DNA of 64,000 nucleotides from NCBI GenBank assembly GCA_027920525.1, contig CP115858.1:1674001-1738000 (forward strand), read 5' to 3'. This DNA is from Chryseobacterium daecheongense (GTDB lineage Bacteria > Bacteroidota > Bacteroidia > Flavobacteriales > Weeksellaceae). The translations under genes and the position numbers were made by a program. The notes under the pieces were generated by a model. That model was not told where the DNA came from. It did no database searches and saw nothing but the letters and a program-made list of their open reading frames with translations. Of this stretch, positions 34,939 to 43,126 are shown in pieces (position 1 is the stretch's first letter; each line of letters starts with the position of its first letter).

Positions 34939-35430
34939 ATGGATACTACATTAATTAATATTCTTTGTCTTATTTTACTTGTCCTGGGCATACTGGGCAC
35001 CTTTCTCCCGGTGCTGCCTGGACTGTTACTCAGCCTTTGCGGATTGTTGATTTACAAATTCGGTACAGATGCGGATCTCCCGATGTTGTATATCTGGGTT
35101 TTCGGGATTCTTACCGCAGCTTCTGCTGTTCTAAATTATGTGATCCCGGCCAGAACCAACAAAAAATATGGCGGCACAAAATGGGGAAGCATCGGTTCAG
35201 TAGTCGGAACTATTGCAGGTATGTTTATTCCCATCCCTTTAGGATTTCTGATCGGTATGTTTGCAGGAGTATTTATTGGAGAACTTCTTCACGACAGTAA
35301 GGACATGGATAAGGCCCTGAAATCCACAAAAGGAGCCTTTATCGGATTCATATACGGTACGGGATTCAGTTTTGTGGTAGGTGTGGCAATGTTTTTGGTA
35401 GTAATATTGAATATGCTTGATTATATTTAA
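34939..35430 (+). CDS. DUF456 family membrane protein
   Basis: A 163-residue protein with four or five hydrophobic helices and glycine-rich turns (LGTFLPVLPGLLLSLCGLLIY, GSVVGTIAGMFIPIPLGFLIGMFAGVFIGEL). These are typical of DUF456 proteins, inner-membrane proteins of unknown function. It is followed after 12 bases by a lipoprotein gene, likely co-transcribed. Confidence 0.8.
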   Translation: MDTTLINILCLILLVLGILGTFLPVLPGLLLSLCGLLIYKFGTDADLPMLYIWVFGILTAASAVLNYVIPARTNKKYGGTKWGSIGSVVGTIAGMFIPIPLGFLIGMFAGVFIGELLHDSKDMDKALKSTKGAFIGFIYGTGFSFVVGVAMFLVVILNMLDYI

Positions 35431-35442
35431 AAAAGAAATACC

Positions 35443-35928
35443 ATGATATACAAAACCATTGTACTCAGTTTAGGAATGCTTGTGCTTACCAATTGTAATG
35501 CACAAAAGGGGTCTAAGCCATCCGCAGCAACCAACACAAAAGAAAAAACGATGAATAAGGAAGGAGACATTATTTACTTCAATGAGGGAGAAAACAGATT
35601 CCTCAAAGAATACCAGATGAATGTTACTTTTACCAATATTTCCGAAGACAGCCGTTGTCCGGAAGGCGTTAATTGCATTTGGGCAGGTGTCGCGGTGGCC
35701 AATGTACTGGTTATGGGGACTACAACGAGACCTGTAACGTTAACATTAGCCACAATGGATAATCCGGGAAGAAACTATGTACAATCTGCAGAATTTAATG
35801 GATATACCATCTCATTAAAAGATGTTACCCCCTATCCGACTGCACAAGAAGGAACAAAAGGACTTCCGGGAAAATACAAAATTGGAATTACCATCAAAAA
35901 AACAGGCGAAAAAACTACCACGAAATAG
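35443..35928 (+). CDS. Lipoprotein of unknown function
   Basis: A 161-residue lipoprotein (lipobox LTNC, Cys18). The mature part contains a Cys pair in DSRCPEGVNCIWAG, a motif seen in small Bacteroidota envelope proteins, followed by beta-strands. Function is unknown. Its 3' end overlaps the convergent ung gene by 14 bases. Confidence 0.65.
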   Translation: MIYKTIVLSLGMLVLTNCNAQKGSKPSAATNTKEKTMNKEGDIIYFNEGENRFLKEYQMNVTFTNISEDSRCPEGVNCIWAGVAVANVLVMGTTTRPVTLTLATMDNPGRNYVQSAEFNGYTISLKDVTPYPTAQEGTKGLPGKYKIGITIKKTGEKTTTK

Positions 35929-36556
35929 GTTTCTTCCCTTTTGAGATAAGATATTCATTAATTTTTGAGAAAGGCTTGCTTCCAAAAAACCCCCTGTATA
36001 CGGAAAAAGGTGAAGGATGTGCCGATTTCAAAATAAAGTGCTTGGCCGGATCAATAAGTTCGGCTTTTTTTTGTGCAAAAGCTCCCCAAAGCACAAAGAC
36101 TACATTTTCTTTTTTATCTGAAATCTCCTTAATGATAAAGTCTGTAAATTTTTCCCATCCCAAATCTTTATGGGAATTGGGAGAATGAGCACGTACTGTT
36201 AATGTTGCATTTAGCAACAGTACTCCCTGTTTTCCCCAATCATCAAGCTCTTTAGAAGTCCTTACTACTCCAAGGTCATCTTTCAATTCAATAAAAATGT
36301 TCTTTAGAGAAGGTGGAGCCGCCACCTGCTCTGAAACAGAAAAGCACAATCCGTTAGCCTGGTAATCATTATGATAAGGGTCCTGGCCAATAATCACTAC
36401 TTCAATATCATCAAAAGGTGTAATTTCCAGTGCCCTGAAAATTTGATTTTTCGGGGGAAATACTTTGGTGGTTGCGTATTCTTGTTTTACCTTCTCCCAA
36501 AGGTTTTTAAAATATTCGGTACTTTTTATAGGTGCTAAAACTTCTGTCCAGGTCAT
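35915..36556 (-). CDS. ung: Uracil-DNA glycosylase
   Basis: A 213-residue family-1 UDG removing uracil from DNA. Catalytic water-activating loop GQDPYH at 57-62 (Asp59), uracil-binding LLLNATLTVR, and the Leu-loop SAHPSPFSVYRGFFGSKPFS near the C-terminus all match. Length and order are standard. Convergent 14-base overlap with the upstream lipoprotein gene. Confidence 0.96.
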   Translation of the reverse strand: MTWTEVLAPIKSTEYFKNLWEKVKQEYATTKVFPPKNQIFRALEITPFDDIEVVIIGQDPYHNDYQANGLCFSVSEQVAAPPSLKNIFIELKDDLGVVRTSKELDDWGKQGVLLLNATLTVRAHSPNSHKDLGWEKFTDFIIKEISDKKENVVFVLWGAFAQKKAELIDPAKHFILKSAHPSPFSVYRGFFGSKPFSKINEYLISKGKKPISW

Positions 36557-36634
36557 TGTTTCAATTCAATAATTTGAAAATGGGTTAATTTATTGATTAG
36601 ATGCCTATTGGCTAATTACTCCGCTACAGGTCAA

Positions 36635-37138
36635 TTATTTCTTTAAGCTAAAAATAATTCCCTCAGGAAAGTCTTCATCTTTTTTATCCTGTTCTAAAAC
36701 AAAATTATATTTTAAAAGCAAGGTTTTTGAACTATTATTATCTTGATGGGTAGTAGCTATAATCTCCTGCAAATTTAATTCATTAAAACCAAAATGTAAA
36801 ACAGCATCCAATGCTTCAGACATAATTCCCTGTCTGTGGTAGTCCGGCAAGAGCTCATAGCCTACTTCTGCTATCTTTCTGTCTTCAGAAAAATTCCACA
36901 AACATATCGTTCCGATAAGGTTGGGTTGATCTTTATATGAAATACCCAGATATACAGTTTCGTTATTTTGGGTATTTCTTTTTATCGTTAAAATAAAATC
37001 CAGTGCATCATAATTCGTTTTTGGTGAATTACGCAAGATGTATCTGTTGATTTCTTCATTGCTACGGATCCTAAGAATGTCTTCAACATCGGTTTCTTCA
37101 ATATTTCTTAAAATCAAACGATTGGTTTCTATTCTCAT
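36635..37138 (-). CDS. GNAT acetyltransferase (RimJ/RimL-like)
   Basis: A 167-residue GNAT. MRIETNRLILRNIEETDVEDILRIRSNEEINRY is the RimJ-type opening, and EVGYELLPDYHRQGIMSEALDAVLHFGF holds the acetyl-CoA loop (R/Q-x-x-G-x-x motif as RQGIMSEA). The substrate could be a ribosomal-protein N-terminus or a small amine. A TACATTTG box ends 4 nt before the ATG, so it may be leaderless. Confidence 0.83.
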   Translation of the reverse strand: MRIETNRLILRNIEETDVEDILRIRSNEEINRYILRNSPKTNYDALDFILTIKRNTQNNETVYLGISYKDQPNLIGTICLWNFSEDRKIAEVGYELLPDYHRQGIMSEALDAVLHFGFNELNLQEIIATTHQDNNSSKTLLLKYNFVLEQDKKDEDFPEGIIFSLKK

Positions 37139-37142
37139 ATTT

Positions 37143-37150
37143 CAAATGTA
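37143..37150 (-). promoter_or_regulatory. -7 promoter box abutting the GNAT start
   Basis: TACATTTG on the minus strand ends 4 nt before the start codon at 37138. Confidence 0.5.
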
Positions 37151-37243
37151 CTAAAACATTCATTTAAAAAAGATCATGACCATAAAATTTTCAAAATATC
37201 TCATTTTCAAATTATCATCTTCATCAAATTCACAATTTCTCAC

Positions 37244-37251
37244 TAAATTTG
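37244..37251 (+). promoter_or_regulatory. -7 promoter box abutting the mutS2 GTG start
   Basis: TAAATTTG ends 4 nt before the GTG at 37256. Confidence 0.6.
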
Positions 37252-37255
37252 CATT

Positions 37256-39403
37256 GTGTATATAAATAAAGAAGATTTAGACGAATTAGAATTTCCGCAA
37301 TTGCTCGCGGAAATTTCTCCTTTTGCGTATTCTCCGAAAACGAGAGAAAAAATTCTTCAACTTCGTCCTATGGAAATCGACGAAGCAGAGCTTTCTTTGA
37401 AAAAAACTTCGGAATATCTTTCAAGTTTTGAAAGTTCAAATGCTATCCCATTCGATGAATATGAAGATATTGAAGCGGAACTGAAATTAATGCTGATTGA
37501 GAACTATCGACTGGAAAACAGCGCATTCATCAAGATAAAAACACTCACGGAACAAATCGGAAAGCTACAAAAGTTCTTTCCCACCATGCCGGATACTTTT
37601 CCCAATCTTCTGGAAAATGTTTCAGTTCTTGAATTTAAAAAAGAGATCATTGATAAGGTTGATAAAGTCTTCAACCGTTTTGGAGAGGTAAAAAGCGAAG
37701 CTTCACCCGTTCTAAAAATATTACGGACAGAGATTCAGCATGCCAAAAAAGCAATTCAGGAAAATTTCAACCGTGCCTTGTTCAATTATGGGCAAAGTGA
37801 TTTTCTGGATGACATCCGTGAGAGTATTATAGAGGACCAAAGAGTTTTAGCAGTAAAATCTGCGTATAAAAAAAGGGTTTCCGGAAGAGTCTTGGGACTT
37901 TCAAAAACAGGATCCATTACCTATATACAGCCGGACAGCGTAGTCAGCCACTATTTTAAATTGAAGGAAGCTGAAGAGGAGGAAAAGAAAGAAATTGATA
38001 AGATCCTGAGGAAACTTACAGCTGAATTAGCCGAATTTCAACCTCAGCTCTGGAGGTATCAAAAATACATTTTTGATCTTGATTTAACGAGGGCAAAAGC
38101 CAAATTTGCAGAATTAATCCATGGAGTACTGCCTAAAATCAACCGCCATAAAACCCTGAGATTAAGAGAAGCTTTTCATCCATTGTTATGGCTAAGGAAT
38201 AAAGCAGAGAACAAAACGATCCACCCACAAACATTGAGTCTGACGGAACATAACAGGATCATCTGTATCTCCGGTCCCAATGCAGGGGGAAAATCAATAA
38301 CCTTAAAAACGGTAGGATTACTACAGCTGATGATCCAAAGTGGAATCCTTGTTCCCACTCACCCGAAATCCGAAATGTTTTTCTTTGACAAAATCATGAC
38401 GGATATTGGAGACAATCAGTCTATAGAAAACCATCTTTCGACATATTCTTCGAGATTAAAGAAAATGTCCGGAATCATCAGGGAATCAGACGCCAATACG
38501 CTCCTGTTAATTGATGAGTTTGGAACAGGTTCCGATCCGGAACTGGGAGGTGCCCTGGCAGAAAGTTTCCTTGAATTTTTCTACGACAAGAAAAGTTTCG
38601 CGATTATCACCACACACTATACCAATATCAAACTGGTGATAGAACAACTTCCTAATGCTGAAAATGCGGCGATGTTATTCAATGAAGAAACTCTGGAACC
38701 GATGTACAAGCTGGAAGTAGGCCAGGCAGGAAGTTCCTTTACTTTTGAAGTTGCCGAAAAGAATAAAATTCCGAGATTCATTATCCATTCTGCAAAGAAA
38801 AAGGTAGAACACGATATTGTAAACCTTGATAAAACCATTGTTAAGCTACAGCAGGAAAAATTTGAAGTTGAAAAGCTTAAAACAGATCTGGCTGAAAGAA
38901 AGGAATCGGTAGAAGATAAACGGGATAACCTTCAAAAGCTGAATGAACAACTTCAGCAAAAATTATTCAATTTTCAAAAGCTGTATGAAGAAGAACATCG
39001 GAAGCTTCAGTTCGGGAACAAAATCGAATCTTTTATCGAAAGCTACGTTAAGGGAAAATCCAGGAAGGATGTGGTAAAAGATTTCGTGAAGATTTTAGAA
39101 CAGGAAAAATTCAGAAAAATAGGTGCTGATAAAGATGAAACCAAACGTCTTCAGATTGTAAAAAGAAAGATCACCCAGCAGCTGAAAAAAGAAGAGGTTA
39201 TTGAAAAAATCGCAGAAACCAACGAAAAAATAGAAGAAAAACGCAAAACCGATCGTGAGATCTGGATGAAAGTGGGACAACGGGTGCGTATTACAGGAAG
39301 TACCAGTGTCGGCACGATTGAAAAAATTTCAAGAAATAAAGTGATTGTCAATTATGGAACCTTTAAAACGACCATTGATGCTGATGAGCTTGAAAGAATT
39401 TAA
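37256..39403 (+). CDS. MutS2-type ATPase lacking an Smr domain
   Basis: A 715-residue MutS-family protein starting with GTG (MYINKEDLDELEFPQLLAEI). Core helices and clamp are followed by the ABC-type ATPase: Walker A GPNAGGKS at 340-347, LLLIDEFGTGSDPELGGALAES (Walker B and signature region), and THYTNIK. A long charged coiled coil (about 515-640) leads to a KOW/SH3-like C-terminal domain (QRVRITGSTSVGTIEKISRNKVIVNY). Canonical MutS2 (about 780 residues) ends in an Smr nuclease domain, which is absent here. MutS2 acts on recombination intermediates and, in Bacillus, in rescue of collided ribosomes. The Smr-free form may be ribosome- or DNA-binding only. Confidence 0.88.
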   Translation: MYINKEDLDELEFPQLLAEISPFAYSPKTREKILQLRPMEIDEAELSLKKTSEYLSSFESSNAIPFDEYEDIEAELKLMLIENYRLENSAFIKIKTLTEQIGKLQKFFPTMPDTFPNLLENVSVLEFKKEIIDKVDKVFNRFGEVKSEASPVLKILRTEIQHAKKAIQENFNRALFNYGQSDFLDDIRESIIEDQRVLAVKSAYKKRVSGRVLGLSKTGSITYIQPDSVVSHYFKLKEAEEEEKKEIDKILRKLTAELAEFQPQLWRYQKYIFDLDLTRAKAKFAELIHGVLPKINRHKTLRLREAFHPLLWLRNKAENKTIHPQTLSLTEHNRIICISGPNAGGKSITLKTVGLLQLMIQSGILVPTHPKSEMFFFDKIMTDIGDNQSIENHLSTYSSRLKKMSGIIRESDANTLLLIDEFGTGSDPELGGALAESFLEFFYDKKSFAIITTHYTNIKLVIEQLPNAENAAMLFNEETLEPMYKLEVGQAGSSFTFEVAEKNKIPRFIIHSAKKKVEHDIVNLDKTIVKLQQEKFEVEKLKTDLAERKESVEDKRDNLQKLNEQLQQKLFNFQKLYEEEHRKLQFGNKIESFIESYVKGKSRKDVVKDFVKILEQEKFRKIGADKDETKRLQIVKRKITQQLKKEEVIEKIAETNEKIEEKRKTDREIWMKVGQRVRITGSTSVGTIEKISRNKVIVNYGTFKTTIDADELERI

Positions 39404-39423
39404 AAATTAATTTAATAATAAAG

Positions 39424-39446
39424 GAGAGTGCTTTTAGCACTCTCTT
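39424..39446 (+). terminator. Terminator of mutS2
   Basis: Stem GAGAGTGC / GCACTCTC with loop TTTTA, followed by T-rich sequence that includes two copies of TTATTCTTTACTC. Confidence 0.7.
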
Positions 39447-39614
39447 ATTCTTTACTCTTTATTCTTTACTCTTCCTTCTTCCCAAAAAATTTCGCCTTAC
39501 CAAATTTCTATCCCCCTCTAACCTAACAGAATAAATTTCTTTTGTAAAAACTTCCTTTAGCAAATAAAGAAGATTTAGGAAGCTATAATTATGTTCCGAA
39601 ATGCTTTTAATTTA

Positions 39615-39622
39615 TATATTTG
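39615..39622 (+). promoter_or_regulatory. -7 promoter box
   Basis: TATATTTG (TAnnTTTG), 18 bases upstream of the ATG at 39641. It covers the first codon of the longer apparent frame and so decides the start. Confidence 0.6.
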
Positions 39623-39640
39623 AAGTATCAAAAATTTTTC

Positions 39641-40441
39641 ATGATGATTTCCGTAAACAAAGCATTCTATTTATCTGCCTTCAGTTTATTTTCATTAGCC
39701 TTCCTAAAAGGGCAGCAAAAAATTCCTTTTGGAGTTGTAAAAGCAGAAGAAGGCTATGCCAATGTACGGGTGGCAAAGGATAATTACAGAAAAATTGTAG
39801 ACAAAATCAGAATGCGTAAAGGGGATGTTTTTCTTTATGTAAAACCGGCTCCCGGAGAAACAGAATGGCTATGGATCAAATATCCCGATAAGCAGGATAC
39901 TGAAAAGCCTTTTGTGAGATATGAAAATCTTGATAAGGAAGGTATGGTGAATAAAGACCGTGTAGCCTTTATTGATCAGTTGCCTCAATATACACCTTCC
40001 AAATCCAAAAACGGAAGATCACTCATTTTCACAGATAATAATAACCCCAAAATACCTACCGCTCAAAGGAGTAAAGTAATCATCGATATTTATCCTTCTA
40101 ATGCCAGCTACCGTAAACAGGAAAAAGATACGGATGGAACGATATTAACCATTGATAAAGTTAAACCCTGGGGAATAAGCAAAGAACTTCCGGAAGGGAT
40201 GACCGAAATCAAATCGATCCGGGTACAGCAGGTGGGGCGTGGCTCTGTCTTTGTGAGAGAAGCCATCAAAAATATGTTCCAGCCTACTATGGATTTCAAT
40301 AACATCAGTGTAGCTGCTATTGATAATGATAATATTTTCCTTTATATGGTGAACGGATCGGGTGAAAACAGGTATACCACACTCTGGACAATCAGACAGG
40401 GCCGGGTGGCTCATCAGATTATTTTTAAAAATCCGGAATAA
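39641..40441 (+). CDS. Secreted protein of unknown function
   Basis: A 266-residue protein. I start at the ATG at 39641 (MMISVNKAFYL), because the longer frame opens with a TTG inside the promoter box at 39615-39622. The signal peptide runs to about residue 26 (LAFLKGQQ). The mature protein has no membrane segment; it is rich in charged beta-type segments (AEEGYANVRVAK, VFLYVKPAPGETEWLWIKYPD). I do not recognise a family. It precedes the cobalamin riboswitch unit but ends before that promoter. Confidence 0.65.
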   Translation: MMISVNKAFYLSAFSLFSLAFLKGQQKIPFGVVKAEEGYANVRVAKDNYRKIVDKIRMRKGDVFLYVKPAPGETEWLWIKYPDKQDTEKPFVRYENLDKEGMVNKDRVAFIDQLPQYTPSKSKNGRSLIFTDNNNPKIPTAQRSKVIIDIYPSNASYRKQEKDTDGTILTIDKVKPWGISKELPEGMTEIKSIRVQQVGRGSVFVREAIKNMFQPTMDFNNISVAAIDNDNIFLYMVNGSGENRYTTLWTIRQGRVAHQIIFKNPE

Positions 40442-40467
40442 TTCACCTTACTTCTCTGTATTATCCT

Positions 40468-40475
40468 TATTTTTG
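40468..40475 (+). promoter_or_regulatory. Promoter of the riboswitch-thioesterase unit
   Basis: TATTTTTG (TAnnTTTG) lies about 30 bases upstream of the riboswitch, showing that this leader has its own transcription start rather than being a leftover. Confidence 0.55.
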
Positions 40476-40504
40476 CACCTGAAAAAGTCTTACCACTTAT
40501 TCAT

Positions 40505-40660
40505 CACAGGAATGGGTTCTGCCTAACGCAGATTAAAAGGGAATCGTGTGAAAATCACGAGCTGTCGCGCAACTGTAAGTAACAAAAGTCTTTATGTAGG
40601 ATCCACCGTGCCATGCATGGGAAGGGATTAAAGATGTTACAAGTCAGGAGACCTGCCTTT
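40505..40660 (+). promoter_or_regulatory. Cobalamin (B12) riboswitch
   Basis: An AdoCbl/cobalamin riboswitch aptamer. The ordered conserved blocks are: GGGAATCGTGTGAAAATCACGAGCTG core, CGCGCAACTGTAA, a CCACCGTG-type block, GGGAAGGG, and the B12 box AAGTCAGGAGACCTGCC at about 40640-40656. No obvious T-run terminator follows before the start codon at 40788, so control may be translational or through a less obvious structure. The only downstream gene within reach is a YciA-like acyl-CoA thioesterase. Confidence 0.9.
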
Positions 40661-40787
40661 TCTTTGAACAAGAAACTTTCGCGGCCTGAAGTTTATTGAT
40701 CTGATGGATGTTTTCAGGAATATACTAATTCCTTGATTATTCTGTTTATTTCAATAATTTCATCCCGCTTTAATTTAATAATGAAAT

Positions 40788-41171
40788 ATGACTACAGAAG
40801 AAAGAATTCAAGCATCTGAAACCAGAATCTTTAAAGCGGTTTTCCCCAACACAACCAATCATTACGATACCCTTTTTGGTGGTACAGCGATGCAATTGAT
40901 GGATGAAGTGGCATTTATTACCGCTACCCGCTTTGCAAGAAAACGAGTGGTAACTGTAAGCAGCGACAAAATTGATTTTAAAAAGCCTATTCCTGCAGGA
41001 ACTATTGTAGAATTGATAGGAACAGTTTCCCATGTCGGGACTACCAGTATGAAGGTAAACGTAGAAATTTATACAGAACAGATGTATTCGTATGAAAGAG
41101 AAAGAGCTATTGTAGGAGATTTCACTTTCGTAGCTATAGACGAATTTAAAAAGCCTGTACAGATACTATAA
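40788..41171 (+). CDS. YciA-like acyl-CoA thioesterase
   Basis: A 127-residue hotdog enzyme hydrolysing acyl-CoA to free acid and CoA in the cytoplasm. HYDTLFGGTAMQLMDEVAFITATRFARKRVVTV carries the family helix and catalytic Asp, and SSDKIDFKKPIPAGTIVEL is the second motif. It is the sole gene after a cobalamin riboswitch (127 bases) and has a terminator at 41178. If the riboswitch controls it, the enzyme is made when B12 is low. One idea is that it releases CoA trapped in propionyl- or methylmalonyl-CoA, but this is inference. Confidence 0.88.
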   Translation: MTTEERIQASETRIFKAVFPNTTNHYDTLFGGTAMQLMDEVAFITATRFARKRVVTVSSDKIDFKKPIPAGTIVELIGTVSHVGTTSMKVNVEIYTEQMYSYERERAIVGDFTFVAIDEFKKPVQIL

Positions 41172-41177
41172 TCAGAA

Positions 41178-41206
41178 AAAAACGCAAGCCTTCGGCTTGC
41201 GTTTTT
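41178..41206 (+). terminator. Bidirectional terminator
   Basis: A 13-bp perfect stem AAAAACGCAAGCC / GGCTTGCGTTTTT with loop TTC, between the thioesterase stop and the convergent HD-domain gene stop. Confidence 0.85.
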
Positions 41207-41208
41207 AT

Positions 41209-41799
41209 TTATCTTAAAACTTTTTCTGTTTCTAAACTTTTACTAAGTAAAAACTGGAATGCTTCTCCCATTTCATCAGAAGCCCGGCTGATGGCATTTT
41301 CCAGCATATTCCTGATCTGGCTTTCTGTTACCTTAGCTTCTGTCCAGCTTTTTCCTGAAGTATGCGAATTCAGAATAAACGGCATGATCCTGTCTATTGC
41401 ACAGGCAAAAATAGCATCAGGGGTTTGCTCTTCTTCAAATTCCAACCACAAATTAAAGAATTCCGAACGCAATGGTTCATCCAGAATCCCGAAAATTTTC
41501 TGGGCAGACAATTTTTCTCTTTCAAATTTGCCCACCATGGCTTTTTCGTCAAATAAAAATGTATCTCCAGCTTCAATTTCTACCAGATCGTGGATAGAAA
41601 GCATCCGTATCACCCTTAACAGATCGATATCAGCCCTGTTTTTAGCATAGGGGAAAAGTACCTGTGCTAAAATAATGATCTGCCATGAGTGTTCAGCAGT
41701 ATTTTCTCTTCTTGAATCATCCGCATTATAATTCCTTCTCTGTACATTTTTTAATGCATCTACAGCAAGGATAAAATCAATTTCCTTTTGTATTTTCAT
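41209..41799 (-). CDS. HD-domain hydrolase (YfbR/HDDC2-like 5'-nucleotidase)
   Basis: A 196-residue metal-dependent phosphohydrolase. HSWQ (His37) and HD (His70-Asp71) in the context SIHDLVEIEAGDTFLFD match the YfbR/HDDC2 group of deoxynucleoside-5'-monophosphate phosphatases; a later Asp (CAIDRIMPF) completes the HD set. Monocistronic or paired with the gene upstream at 41805 (5-base gap). Confidence 0.85.
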   Translation of the reverse strand: MKIQKEIDFILAVDALKNVQRRNYNADDSRRENTAEHSWQIIILAQVLFPYAKNRADIDLLRVIRMLSIHDLVEIEAGDTFLFDEKAMVGKFEREKLSAQKIFGILDEPLRSEFFNLWLEFEEEQTPDAIFACAIDRIMPFILNSHTSGKSWTEAKVTESQIRNMLENAISRASDEMGEAFQFLLSKSLETEKVLR

Positions 41800-41804
41800 G
41801 TTTC

Positions 41805-42491
41805 CTATTCTTTATAATATTCTTTGATTGGATATCTCTTTGTTTTTATGATCCATTTATTTTTAATCTTTTCGCGTCGGGTTACTTTTACAGATTCACC
41901 ATTCATGGCATCTTCCTCCAGTTCAAAGATCTTATCAAGCCCTTTTCCGGGCAGCACCCTGTATTCTGTGGTTAAATGCCAGCAACAACCGGATTTAGAA
42001 AAAGTTATGAGTCTTTTCCTTTTTGGATCTGTCTGAAACATTCCCAGATTTTCGCGGGCAAGATCAGTTAATTCCTCACTGATCACGAATTGCTTTCTTG
42101 TCGTATTATAGACATATACATCATAGGAAGGACCACCATAGCTGCTTTCATTACCATTTCGGATAGCAATATCTTCAAAACCGTCAAAGTTAAAATCTTT
42201 AAATATCAGCGGGCTCTGTTCATCATAAAGCTGAATAACATTAACACTAGGTTGTTGATCCTTACCAAGGTAAAAATAAAGATCATCAGAAGTGAACTCC
42301 TGTAAAGTCCGCGAGGTCCTTTTATCTTTCAGTATAATTGTACCATTTCCACTACATTTATCAGCATCACAATCCTGAACAGTGATCTCCGCATTATACA
42401 ATAAGGATCCATCTTTAATTTCAAAATGCTGCTGACCGGAGCAAAAAGATCCTAAAACAATAAAGATGATCAAGATTACAGAACTATTCAA
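41805..42491 (-). CDS. Secreted protein of unknown function (XAC2610-like)
   Basis: A 228-residue exported protein with a signal peptide ending near SGQQ. The frame opens with TTG at the reported end. Upstream in-frame codons run K-K-L-I without an ATG before a TGA, so the start codon is genuinely unusual, or a nearby indel has occurred. The body has FKDFNFDGFEDIAIRNG, an FG-GAP/VCBS-like calcium-loop repeat, and two Cys pairs (CDADKCSG and GCCWHL). Similar proteins are common as XAC2610-like in many bacteria; function unknown. Confidence 0.62.
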   Translation of the reverse strand: MNSSVILIIFIVLGSFCSGQQHFEIKDGSLLYNAEITVQDCDADKCSGNGTIILKDKRTSRTLQEFTSDDLYFYLGKDQQPSVNVIQLYDEQSPLIFKDFNFDGFEDIAIRNGNESSYGGPSYDVYVYNTTRKQFVISEELTDLARENLGMFQTDPKRKRLITFSKSGCCWHLTTEYRVLPGKGLDKIFELEEDAMNGESVKVTRREKIKNKWIIKTKRYPIKEYYKE

Positions 42492-42680
42492 AATTAACTT
42501 TTTTGCTCAGTATACAGATGACTGAAAATTTCCATAACAAAAATAAGAATAGCGTTAAGAATGACCATCATTTATCTTCTATTTTAATTGATTTTGATTT
42601 TCTTAAAAAAATAGATAAAATTTATTTAATTGAAAATCAGCTAATTAAATAAAAATAAATAAAAATTTCACTACTTTGTA

Positions 42681-42712
42681 TTGCATAATACCATTTTAAT
42701 TACATATCTTTG
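42681..42712 (+). promoter_or_regulatory. Promoter of the PadR-PspC operon
   Basis: TTG at 42681-42683 and TATCTTTG at 42705-42712 are separated by 21 bases, a full flavobacterial promoter. A GGTTC...GAACC inverted repeat follows in the 5' leader at about 42731-42750. Confidence 0.65.
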
Positions 42713-42785
42713 TAATGTAAAATAAGAATAGGTTCAACTAGCTAGGAACCGGATTCTAAATATAACTAATTAAAACCTTATTAAG

Positions 42786-43115
42786 ATGAATACTGAAAAT
42801 ACCAAAGCGCAAATGCGAAAAGGGATTCTGGAATTCTGTATTTTAAGTCTTATCAATCATCGTGAAATGTATGTTTCCGACCTTATAGATGAACTAAAAA
42901 AAGGAAAACTGGATGTAGTAGAAGGCACACTCTACCCTCTTTTAACAAGATTAAAAAATGGTGAGTTTCTCTCTTACAGATGGGAAGAATCAACAGGAGG
43001 TCCACCGAGAAAATACTACCAGATTACAGAAAAAGGAAAGTTGTTTTTAGGTGAACTTCTCAATACCTGGAACGAATTAACAGATTCAGTAAACCAAATC
43101 ACTCAAAAAAATTAA
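42786..43115 (+). CDS. PadR-family transcriptional regulator
   Basis: A 109-residue winged-helix repressor. The characteristic KGILEFCILSLINHREMYVSDLIDELKKGKLDVVEGTLYPLLTRLKNGEFLSYRWEESTGGPPRKYYQIT matches PadR subfamily 1. It probably controls itself and the following gene, with the leader inverted repeat as one operator candidate. The next gene starts 11 bases downstream. Confidence 0.92.
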   Translation: MNTENTKAQMRKGILEFCILSLINHREMYVSDLIDELKKGKLDVVEGTLYPLLTRLKNGEFLSYRWEESTGGPPRKYYQITEKGKLFLGELLNTWNELTDSVNQITQKN

Positions 43116-43126
43116 AAAACAAAGCT

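Noticed and set aside
36635..37138. GNAT gene considered as the missing microviridin acetyltransferase (MdnD)
   Set aside because: It is 6 kb away, has its own promoter, and its sequence is RimJ/RimL-like.
39447..39475. Tandem TTATTCTTTACTC copies as a repeat array
   Set aside because: Only two copies, within the T-rich tail of a terminator.
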